Below, piece by piece: positions 1-6,155 of a stretch of 8,866 bases of DNA. The number at the start of each line of letters is the position of its first letter. Position 1 is the first letter of the stretch. Under the pieces are notes generated by a model, which was given only the letters and a program-made list of their open reading frames with translations, searched no databases and was not told the DNA's origin. This DNA is from Syntrophomonadaceae bacterium (GTDB lineage Bacteria; Bacillota; Dethiobacteria; DTU022), in NCBI GenBank assembly GCA_007136055.1, contig SLHT01000257.1, positions 1 to 8,866 of the forward strand, given 5' to 3'. The position numbers and the translations under genes were made by a program.

Positions 1-3000
1 ATAGTCCTTTTACGGTGGGTAATAAGTATAAACTGGGCCTGTTGAACAGTTTGCTTCAAAAACCTTGTAAAACGGAACAGGTTGGCATCGTCCAGGGTTG
101 ATTCTACTTCATCTAAGAGGTAAAAAGGGGCCGGTTTAAAACGCAGGATAGCAAAAACAAGAGCAATAGCAGTTAATACCTTTTCCCCAGCCGAGAGAAG
201 AGTTATATTCTGCAGTTTTTTACCCGGGGGCTGAGCTACAATCTCAATTCCCGATTCCAGCATGTTATCGGGGTCAGTTAACTTAAGAAATACTTTGCCG
301 CCTTCAAAAAGCTCCTCGAACGTTTTCTTGAAATTCTCATTAATTGTTTCAAAAGAGCTTTCAAAATAGTACTTCATACGTTGATCGATTTCAGCTAAGA
401 CTTTTTGCAGGGAAGCCTCTCCCTTTTGCAAGTCATCCTTTTGTTCTTTGAGGAAGTTTATCCTATCTTCCAGCCTGGTCAGCTCATCTATAGCCCCGAG
501 GTTAACTTCCCCCAGCGCCTCCAGGTCTTCTTTCAGGTTATCTACTAAAATTTTACTTTCCTCAGGCTTGTAATCTTCTTCAATTGTGACCAGATCGAGA
601 TTTCGAAACTGTTCCCGGAAACGCATTTCCTGGTAATTAATTTCTGTTTGAAGCCTGCTCTGCTCAACGGAAAGCTGCCTTTCCCGTTTTTCCTGCCTGG
701 ACAGTTGACTCTGTCGGCGGCGGCCTTTTTCCTCAAGTTCAATCAAACCGGCCTCAGATAAGTTAACCTGCTGATTCAATTTTTCAAGTTCAGGGATTAA
801 CTCCGCTTTTTCGTTCTGAAATTGATCAATTTCAGATCTGATCCGCTGCATATTTTGCTTGTTTTCGGCCAGTTCTTTTTGGCGCTGTTCGTACTCAGTG
901 TTTTTTTCCAGTTTTTCAGCAGCAGGAAGTTTCATATTATTATCAATTTCTTCAATCCTGCTTACAAGAGCATCACATTGCTCTGTGTATGAGCTGATTT
1001 TTACTAAAACCCCGGTTATTTTTTGCTCGAGCGAATTTTTTTCTTCCAGAAACTGCCTGTATTCTTCCTTGACGCCGGTTAGTTCGTTATCAAGGTTTTC
1101 AATATCCCCTGTACACTTTTCCATTTCCTCACGAAGGTTACTCAGCCTCTGGTTCAACTCCGCTTCTTCAGATTCAAGCTCCTCAATTTTTTTTGTTCCT
1201 GTTTTCAGGTGGTCTTCAAATTTATCAGTTTCTCGCTTAACTTCTTCAGATTTTTTCTGCAGCTCGTTGAGCTTTTCTTCAAGGCCGCGTCTTCTTTCGT
1301 CCGCTTTTTCTGCGTTTCTTTCTGCTTCGGAAAGATTTTTTTTCTCTTTTACTATATTGTTTTTATGTTTACTGATCTCAAATAGCAGGTTTTCTTTTTC
1401 ATTTTGCAGTTCTTCAATTTCCTTGCGCCTGCCGAGCGGCATTCCCGCATTACGTTTGGGCAGGCTGCCGCCCCGAATTATACCACCCGGATTAATCATT
1501 TCACCGTCTAGGGTTACAACCCTGCAGCTGTACTTAATGTAACGTGCGGCGTTCGAGGCATCTTCCAGGTTTCGGCAGACCAGTATGGCAGACATCAGGT
1601 AGTCAACAGCTTTCTTATAAGCGGGATCTACAGTAACCAGTTCAGATGCCTTACCAATCACTCCTTTAAGATCGCGCCATCCGCTGTGCCTTTCCAAAGG
1701 ATCGGCAGCCCGCTGCAGAATGTCGAGCGGCAAAAAAGTAGCCCAGCCACGGTTTTTATCTTTAAGGTAACGGATCGCTCCCTGGACAGACTTCTCGGTT
1801 TCGGCAACTATGTACTGCAGGGCGCTGCCGAGAGAAGACTCAACAGCCTGCACATATTGACCTTCAACGGATATTAAATCCGCTACCGGGCCAACCATAC
1901 CAGGCAGGCTTGAACGGGCCTGCATCACTTCTTTAACCCCGCGGTAATAACCCGACAGGGCCGAATCCTGTTCCTGCAATAAGTTTAAGCGGCTGTTAAT
2001 GCCATGTAAATTTTCTTTTTGTCGCTGCTCCCCGGCAACTGCTTTTTCTAAAACCTGCCTGGCCCTCTGCACACCGGCGTTTTCTTTTTCAGTCTCTGCC
2101 TCAGCAGCAGCAACCTGAACCTGCAGCTCTATTAATTGTTCTTCAAAAGAGCTGGCGATTTCTTTTAAACCGTCCAGTTTGCTCTGTAACAATGCTTCAT
2201 CTTCTTTATAAACCTGCTTTTGGTCCTGCAGCCGTTCCAAACGTCGTGTCAACTCTTCGCTAGTCGAAGTGGCAGCTTCTTTACGTGCGCCTTTTTTATA
2301 GATTTCTTCCTGTTTTTTTTCTACTTCGCCAGCCAGGACACTCGATTCATGCTCTGTTAGCTCCAATTTTAAATCTTCAAGCTCTTTGTTTAACTCTTCG
2401 AGACCTTCCTTTTTTTCAAGAAGGTCTGCTTCCGCCCTCTTCTTTTGTGCCGCATACTCTTCCATCAACAGTTCCAATTGTTTAACTCTCTGCCTGTTTT
2501 GCTCTATCTGTTCGCGGAAGCGATTTTCTCTTTCAAAAAGAAGTTTGAGCTCACTCTCTCGCTGCTCAAGATTACGCGATACCGCATTTAATTTTTGTTC
2601 CTGTTCCTTCTTTGCGAGTTGTTGATCCTGCAGCTGGTTTTTTAAATCCTGAATTTCTTTTTCATGCAAACCACCCTGGGCCTCAGAAGAAAGCAGGGCA
2701 TCGTTAACAGTCTGCAGCTGCTTGTTGACTTTATTTAACTGATCGCGTGATAGCTGCAGATGATGAGAAAGGAGCTTCTTTTCCTGCTCTTCCATGCGCT
2801 GCTGCAGTAACCGATACTGGCTGGTTACTTCAGCCTGTTCCTGCAGGGGCTCAATTTGAGTTTCAAGTTCATAGATCAGGTCCTGAACACGAATCAGGTT
2901 TTCCCTGGTTTCATCCAGTCTGCGCCTGGCTTCTTTCTTGCGCATTTTATATTTTAAAATACCCGCCGCTTCTTCAAATATTTCGCGGCGTTCTTCAGGA

Positions 3001-3458
3001 CGGCTGTTAATTATCTCGTCAACACGCCCCTGACCGATCACAGAATAAACATCTTTGCCAAGGCCTGTGTCAATAAATAGTTCAGAAATATCTTTCAACC
3101 TGCAAGGAGATTTGTTAATATAGTACTCGCTGTCACCAGTCCGAAAAAGGCGTCTTGCAATGGTTACTTCGTCATAATCTAAATTAAGAAAGGCGCCTGC
3201 TCCTTCAAAAGTAAGCGAAACTTCAGCAAAGTTTAGCGCTTTACGGCTTTCGCTGCCTGAAAAAATTATTTCTTCCATGCGTGTTCCACGCAAGGATTTA
3301 ACGCTCTGTTCACCCAGGGCCCAACGCACTGCATCAACCAGGTTGCTTTTACCGCAGCCATTGGGGCCGATTACCGCTGTAATTCCCGGGCTCAGGCTCA
3401 GCTCTGTTTTTTCAGCAAAAGATTTAAAACCAAAAAGCTCCATTCTTTTTAAGTACAC
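1..3458 (-). CDS. smc: Chromosome partition ATPase SMC (C-terminus cut off by the window edge)
   Basis: SMC is the ATPase of the bacterial condensin complex with ScpA and ScpB; it compacts and segregates the chromosome. The frame is open from a GTG at 3458 to the window edge (1152 complete codons, no stop); about 35 residues are missing compared with the usual ~1190. The N-terminal head has Walker A GPNGCGKS at residues 31-38, a Q-loop glutamine near 143 (VIGQGRVDE) and FEEAAG at 161. Charged, Glu/Lys/Gln-rich coiled coil follows to about 515. The hinge spans roughly 515-672, from GMVGPVADLI at about 519 to NPGGIIRGG near 656. A second coiled coil leads to the C-terminal head with signature LLSAGEK (S1089, A1090), Walker B ending LLDE (D1116) and the THRK box. 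The signature has Ala where SMC proteins normally have Gly. GTG at 3458 is chosen because AGGAG lies 8 bases upstream and MYLKR matches family N-termini; the in-frame ATG at 3443 is too far away. Identity is certain; the effect of the Ala is unknown. Confidence 0.98.
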   Translation of the reverse strand, partial: MYLKRMELFGFKSFAEKTELSLSPGITAVIGPNGCGKSNLVDAVRWALGEQSVKSLRGTRMEEIIFSGSESRKALNFAEVSLTFEGAGAFLNLDYDEVTIARRLFRTGDSEYYINKSPCRLKDISELFIDTGLGKDVYSVIGQGRVDEIINSRPEERREIFEEAAGILKYKMRKKEARRRLDETRENLIRVQDLIYELETQIEPLQEQAEVTSQYRLLQQRMEEQEKKLLSHHLQLSRDQLNKVNKQLQTVNDALLSSEAQGGLHEKEIQDLKNQLQDQQLAKKEQEQKLNAVSRNLEQRESELKLLFERENRFREQIEQNRQRVKQLELLMEEYAAQKKRAEADLLEKKEGLEELNKELEDLKLELTEHESSVLAGEVEKKQEEIYKKGARKEAATSTSEELTRRLERLQDQKQVYKEDEALLQSKLDGLKEIASSFEEQLIELQVQVAAAEAETEKENAGVQRARQVLEKAVAGEQRQKENLHGINSRLNLLQEQDSALSGYYRGVKEVMQARSSLPGMVGPVADLISVEGQYVQAVESSLGSALQYIVAETEKSVQGAIRYLKDKNRGWATFLPLDILQRAADPLERHSGWRDLKGVIGKASELVTVDPAYKKAVDYLMSAILVCRNLEDASNAARYIKYSCRVVTLDGEMINPGGIIRGGSLPKRNAGMPLGRRKEIEELQNEKENLLFEISKHKNNIVKEKKNLSEAERNAEKADERRRGLEEKLNELQKKSEEVKRETDKFEDHLKTGTKKIEELESEEAELNQRLSNLREEMEKCTGDIENLDNELTGVKEEYRQFLEEKNSLEQKITGVLVKISSYTEQCDALVSRIEEIDNNMKLPAAEKLEKNTEYEQRQKELAENKQNMQRIRSEIDQFQNEKAELIPELEKLNQQVNLSEAGLIELEEKGRRRQSQLSRQEKRERQLSVEQSRLQTEINYQEMRFREQFRNLDLVTIEEDYKPEESKILVDNLKEDLEALGEVNLGAIDELTRLEDRINFLKEQKDDLQKGEASLQKVLAEIDQRMKYYFESSFETINENFKKTFEELFEGGKVFLKLTDPDNMLESGIEIVAQPPGKKLQNITLLSAGEKVLTAIALVFAILRFKPAPFYLLDEVESTLDDANLFRFTRFLKQTVQQAQFILITHRKRT

Positions 3459-3466
3459 TCGAAAAG

Positions 3467-3471
3467 CTCCT
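3467..3471 (-). promoter_or_regulatory. Ribosome binding site of smc
   Basis: AGGAG lies 8 bases before the GTG at 3458. It decides for this GTG over the ATG five codons later, which would sit 23 bases away. Confidence 0.8.
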
Positions 3472-3477
3472 AAATAA

Positions 3478-3513
3478 AAGGGATTGGACAAGGAGACAGG
3501 TCCCTTGCCCTGT
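3478..3513 (-). repeat. Alternative stem-loops in the spoVS-smc gap
   Basis: In the transcript, GGGCAAGG (3503-3510) can pair with CCTTGTCC (3486-3493), giving 8 pairs with one G-U and a 9-base loop. Two other pairings use some of the same bases: AAGGGA (3501-3506) with TCCCTT (3478-3483), which is followed at once by TTATTT, and ACAGG with CCTGT (3509-3513 with 3496-3500). The second form resembles a weak intrinsic terminator with a 17-base loop. Function is not established; the stems are seen directly, while any attenuation is inferred. Confidence 0.5.
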
Positions 3514-3517
3514 AAGT

Positions 3518-3793
3518 TTATAATCTTGGTGGTTTCCTGGGTTCTACGGTAATTCTAATCGCTGTCCTTTTTTCACTGTCTATTTCGATTTCAGCGAAAG
3601 AGGGGATGATGACAAGGTTTATGCCGTTTGGGGCTACATATCCCCTGGCAATAGCTACGGCTTTTATAGCCTGATTAACCGCTCCCGCTCCAACCGCCTG
3701 CAATTCAACGACTCCGTCTTTTCTGATCACTGCCGCTAAAGCTCCGGCCAGAGCTTTAGCCTTTGAATGAGTTGATACTCTTAATGTTTCCAT
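3518..3793 (-). CDS. spoVS: Stage V sporulation protein S
   Basis: A 91-residue protein that matches the SpoVS family over its whole length. It begins METLRVST and contains the family's signature stretch from about residues 34 to 56, including VGAGAVNQAIKAVAIARGYV, then IPSF and a closing RTAIRITVEPR. The Bacillus protein ends at about residue 86, so the final KPPRL is a short extra tail. SpoVS is a small, soluble, probably nucleic-acid-binding protein with an Alba-like fold. In B. subtilis its loss blocks sporulation around stage V and alters septation, and the gene is controlled there by sigma-H. It is co-oriented between rnc and smc, which normally neighbour each other. The ATG at 3793 is the only plausible in-frame start, but its Shine-Dalgarno spacing is odd: AGAGG is only 2 bases away and GGGAGGAG is 14 bases away. 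Related palindromic sequences flank the gene. Family assignment is very secure; its role in this operon is unknown. Confidence 0.97.
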   Translation of the reverse strand: METLRVSTHSKAKALAGALAAVIRKDGVVELQAVGAGAVNQAIKAVAIARGYVAPNGINLVIIPSFAEIEIDSEKRTAIRITVEPRKPPRL

Positions 3794-3795
3794 AT

Positions 3796-3815
3796 CCTCT
3801 AGCCATGCTCCTCCC
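3796..3815 (-). promoter_or_regulatory. Two badly spaced Shine-Dalgarno-like sites before spoVS
   Basis: GGGAGGAG (3808-3815) is a near-perfect ribosome binding sequence but ends 14 bases before the spoVS ATG. AGAGG (3796-3800) ends 2 bases before it. Neither has the usual 5-9 base spacing. An out-of-frame ATG at 3806 lies one base after the strong site and opens a 16-codon frame ending at 3756. Confidence 0.5.
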
Positions 3816-3831
3816 GGGTCGGATAGGGTAT

Positions 3832-3877
3832 CAGGTCCCCGACCTGTTTACGGGGCAATAGACCTGTCCTCTTGCCC
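3832..3877 (-). repeat. Foldable leader between rnc and spoVS
   Basis: This part of the 96-base gap holds several inverted repeats. CAGGTC/GACCTG is a perfect 6-base stem with a 3-base loop (3832-3846). GGGCAA (3872-3877 in transcript sense) can pair with TTGCCC (3853-3858) over a 13-base loop. CCCCG near 3851-3855 can instead pair with CGGGG near 3837-3841. Several of these exclude one another because they share bases. No T-run follows, so it is not a standard terminator. Confidence 0.5.
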
Positions 3878-3889
3878 TTCAATATTCAA

Positions 3890-4585
3890 TTAAGGTGTTA
3901 GTTTACACCAGGCTGCTTTCGCTGCTTCCTGCTCAGCCTCCTTTTTACTGCGGCCCCGGCCCCTTCCAACGGGTTCAGAGGTCATGACTACTTCCGCTTC
4001 AAATTCCTTGTTATGATCGGGACCGTACTGATCAATAATCCTGTAAACAGGGGTAACTAAAAAGCGGGCCTGTGAAAATTCCTGCAGCAGGGTTTTATAA
4101 TCACGGCGCAGGACTCCTTCCTGAAGTTCCTGCAAAATAGGCTTGTAAAGAACGATGACATGATCCCTGCACTTTTCCAGGCCAATATCCAGGTAAAGGG
4201 CCCCTATTAACGCTTCTATAGTATCTCCTAAAAGTGAAGGACGGGTATTACCGCCGCCCATTACTTCACCTTTTCCAAGTCGGATGTATTTACCAATATT
4301 TAACTCAAAAGCTAATCGAGCCAAGGAAGCTTCACAAACCAGATCTGCACGCAGCTTGGTAAGCTTACCTTCGGGCAAATTGGGGTAAGTTACGTAAAGA
4401 TAATCACTTACGATCAACTCCAGGACAGCATCGCCGAGAAACTCCAGGCGTTCATTGTGAATGCGGTGCCGTCCTCTTTCATGGGCATAAGAGGTATGGG
4501 TTAAAGCCTGTTCATAAAGTTTAAGGTTCTTTATATCCCATCCGACAGCATAGAGATAATTCTTAACTCTATCGGACCAATCCAT
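3890..4585 (-). CDS. rnc: Ribonuclease III
   Basis: RNase III cuts double-stranded RNA, including the stems of the rRNA precursor, and works as a cytoplasmic dimer. Numbered from the M of MLMDW at 4591, the catalytic domain carries the signature NERLEFLGD at 46-54 with acidic residues E47, E50 and D54, and the second catalytic pair D123 and E126 in GDTIEALIG. A double-stranded RNA binding domain follows from about residue 164 (DYKTLLQEF) to the end (KKEAEQEAAKAAW). I place the start at the second ATG, 4585, giving 231 residues, because AGAGG lies 7 bases before it but only one base before the ATG at 4591. The gene begins 20 bases after fabF stops, consistent with co-transcription; the fab-rnc-smc neighbourhood is standard in Bacillota. 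All catalytic residues are present and nothing looks unusual. Confidence 0.97.
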   Translation of the reverse strand: MDWSDRVKNYLYAVGWDIKNLKLYEQALTHTSYAHERGRHRIHNERLEFLGDAVLELIVSDYLYVTYPNLPEGKLTKLRADLVCEASLARLAFELNIGKYIRLGKGEVMGGGNTRPSLLGDTIEALIGALYLDIGLEKCRDHVIVLYKPILQELQEGVLRRDYKTLLQEFSQARFLVTPVYRIIDQYGPDHNKEFEAEVVMTSEPVGRGRGRSKKEAEQEAAKAAWCKLTP

Positions 4586-4592
4586 TAGCATT

Positions 4593-4597
4593 CCTCT
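4593..4597 (-). promoter_or_regulatory. Ribosome binding site of rnc
   Basis: AGAGG sits 7 bases before the ATG at 4585 and 1 base before the ATG at 4591. The spacing favours the downstream ATG as the true start. Confidence 0.7.
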
Positions 4598-4605
4598 TTT
4601 ACGGT

Positions 4606-5844
4606 TTAAGGCAGGTAATTCTTAACAACCAGCGCAGCATTTGTCCCACCAAAACCGAACGAATTGGAGATAGCCAGGTTGACTGAACTTTTTCTGGCCT
4701 GGTTTGGCACATAGTCTAAGTCACATTCAGGGTCAGGATTTTCATAATTAATGGTTGGATGAATTACCTGGTGCTGCATAATCAGTAAAATAGCGATAAG
4801 TTCAATTGCACCTGCAGCACCTAAAAGATGTCCCGTCATAGATTTGGTGGAACTTACTGCCAGCCTGTAAGCATGTTCGCCGAAAAGATTCTTGATCGCC
4901 ATCGTTTCTATTTTGTCATTAAACTCAGTAGATGTGCCATGCGCATTGATGTAATCGATATCCCCGGGCGCTGCACCCGCACTTTTTAAGGCCCTTTTCA
5001 TGCTTAAAAAAGCCCCTTTACCATCAGGGTCTGGAGCGGTCATGTGGTAAGCATCTCCGGACATCCCATAACCGATAACTTCTCCGTAAATGTTAGCGCG
5101 CCGCGATAGAGCGTGATCAAGTGTTTCCATGACGACAATTCCCGCTCCTTCTCCCATTACGAAGCCGTCACGTTCCAGGTCAAAGGGTCGGGAAGCTTTC
5201 TCGGGTTGATCGTTGCGGGTAGAAAGAGCGCGCGCAGCTGAAAAGCCGGAGAATGCCAGGTGGCTAATAGCTGCTTCAGCGCCGCCGGCCAACATTATTT
5301 CTGCATCACCCCGCCTGATGATATGCCAGGCATCACCTACAGCATGGGTTGCTGTAGCGCAGGCCGTCACAACGGTTGAATTCGGACCGCGCAGTCCTAA
5401 GAGAATTGAGATATAACCGGAAGCCATGTTAGCTATAAGGGCTGGAACTAAAAACGGGCTGACCCGACGCGGCCCTTTTTCAGCCAATACCTGAAGCTGT
5501 TGCTCAATAGTTTGAATGCCTCCTATACCCGAACCAACCAGCACTCCTATTTCATCTTTATCCAGTTGAAGGCCATCCAGACCGGAGTCAGACCAGGCTT
5601 TTAAAGCTGCGGCAACGCCTAGCTGGGTATAACGATCTACTCTCTTTGCTTCCTTCTTTTCCATATGCAATGAAGGATCGAAATCTTTTATTTCCCCTGC
5701 AATGCGACAGGGGTATTGGCTGACATCAAAACTTTCCACGGCAGAAATGCCGCTATTACCGCTAACTAAATTATGCCAAAATGCAACCTGATCAGAACCG
5801 ATCGGAGATTCGAGTCCAACCCCGGTGATTACTACTCTTCGCAC
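4606..5844 (-). CDS. fabF: 3-oxoacyl-ACP synthase II
   Basis: FabF is the elongating condensing enzyme of type II fatty-acid synthesis: it joins malonyl-ACP to a growing acyl-ACP with release of carbon dioxide. The protein has 412 residues, the usual length. The nucleophile is C162 in TACATATHA, followed by H302 in NAHGTSTEFND and H339 in STKSMTGHLLGAAGA (with K334), and the glycine-rich GFGGTNAAL near the C-terminus. This Cys-His-His set separates it from FabH, which uses Cys-His-Asn. The start is a GTG at 5844 with GAGGTG 5 bases upstream. An ATG two bases earlier is out of frame and stops after four codons, and an in-frame TGA at 5854-5856 excludes a longer product. It follows acpP by 20 bases and precedes rnc by 20 bases, placing it between two genes that are adjacent in B. 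subtilis. Confidence 0.97.
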   Translation of the reverse strand: MRRVVITGVGLESPIGSDQVAFWHNLVSGNSGISAVESFDVSQYPCRIAGEIKDFDPSLHMEKKEAKRVDRYTQLGVAAALKAWSDSGLDGLQLDKDEIGVLVGSGIGGIQTIEQQLQVLAEKGPRRVSPFLVPALIANMASGYISILLGLRGPNSTVVTACATATHAVGDAWHIIRRGDAEIMLAGGAEAAISHLAFSGFSAARALSTRNDQPEKASRPFDLERDGFVMGEGAGIVVMETLDHALSRRANIYGEVIGYGMSGDAYHMTAPDPDGKGAFLSMKRALKSAGAAPGDIDYINAHGTSTEFNDKIETMAIKNLFGEHAYRLAVSSTKSMTGHLLGAAGAIELIAILLIMQHQVIHPTINYENPDPECDLDYVPNQARKSSVNLAISNSFGFGGTNAALVVKNYLP

Positions 5845-5849
5845 ATTTT

Positions 5850-5855
5850 CACCTC
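5850..5855 (-). promoter_or_regulatory. Ribosome binding site of fabF
   Basis: GAGGTG lies 5 bases before the GTG start at 5844. Its TGA is also the in-frame stop that rules out any longer FabF. Confidence 0.7.
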
Positions 5856-5864
5856 AAAAACAAA

Positions 5865-6092
5865 CTATACTTTCGATTCAATATACTTTATCACATCGCC
5901 TACAGAATTAATGTTCTCAATTTCCTGGTCGGAAATCTCCAGGTCAAACTCTTCTTCCAAAGCCATGACCAGCTCCACAATGTCCAGTGAATCAGCATCA
6001 ATATCTTCAAAAGTAGTCTCCTTTGAAAGTTTATCGACAGCTACTTCGAGCTGATCTGCAATTATATCCTTAACCTTGGTCTCAACGCTCAC
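5865..6092 (-). CDS. acpP: Acyl carrier protein
   Basis: The small acidic carrier that holds the growing acyl chain on a phosphopantetheine arm and passes it between the Fab enzymes. Taking the GTG at 6092 as start gives 75 residues, typical for the family. The attachment serine is S35 in DADSLD, followed by the helix VELVMALEEEFDLEI that docks the partner enzymes. The frame stays open eight codons further upstream to an ATG at 6116, but those codons consist largely of the ribosome binding site itself, with AGGAGG 7 bases before the GTG, so the longer form is rejected. It lies between fabG and fabF. A stem-loop across the fabG stop codon sits about 30 bases ahead and could affect message stability; that is inference. 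ACP is usually made in excess over its neighbours, in keeping with the very strong Shine-Dalgarno site. Confidence 0.97.
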   Translation of the reverse strand: MSVETKVKDIIADQLEVAVDKLSKETTFEDIDADSLDIVELVMALEEEFDLEISDQEIENINSVGDVIKYIESKV

Positions 6093-6099
6093 TAATCCA

Positions 6100-6105
6100 C
6101 CTCCT
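6100..6105 (-). promoter_or_regulatory. Strong ribosome binding site of acpP
   Basis: A full AGGAGG placed 7 bases before the GTG at 6092. It fixes the start and rejects the in-frame ATG at 6116, which lies upstream of it. Confidence 0.85.
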
Positions 6106-6121
6106 CTCTTCGGCACTTACA

Positions 6122-6155
6122 GTCTATCATGAGAGTGACAACATGTCACATAGAC
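6122..6155 (-). repeat. Two-part stem-loop over the fabG stop codon
   Basis: In the transcript, GTCTAT (6150-6155) pairs with ATAGAC (6122-6127), and inside it GTGACA (6144-6149) pairs with TGTCAC (6135-6140) around a 3-base loop. A one-sided 7-base bulge separates the two 6-base stems. The structure contains the fabG TGA stop (6146-6148). There is no T-run after it, so it is not an intrinsic terminator. It could be a processing or protective structure between fabG and acpP. Confidence 0.5.

Noticed and set aside
859..1542. A 227-codon open frame on the plus strand, very rich in Ser and Phe
   Set aside because: It lies antisense to the SMC coiled coil. Glu/Lys-rich codons on one strand read as Ser/Phe/Leu-rich on the other, so long antisense frames are expected. 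It has no recognisable domain.
3882..3911. Possible sigma-H promoter for spoVS
   Set aside because: ATTGAATAT in transcript sense (3882-3890) fits the sigma-H -10 pattern, and spoVS is sigma-H controlled in B. subtilis, but no AGGA-type -35 element is found at the required distance. The -10 match alone is too short to support.
6093..6116. Longer acyl carrier protein starting at the ATG at 6116
   Set aside because: The extra eight codons contain the AGGAGG site that serves the GTG at 6092, and the extension is not seen in the family.
6112..6142. Possible promoter for acpP (TTGTCA followed by TGTAAG)
   Set aside because: The two boxes are only 14 bases apart, and TTGTCA is part of the stem-loop at the fabG stop, which explains the match.
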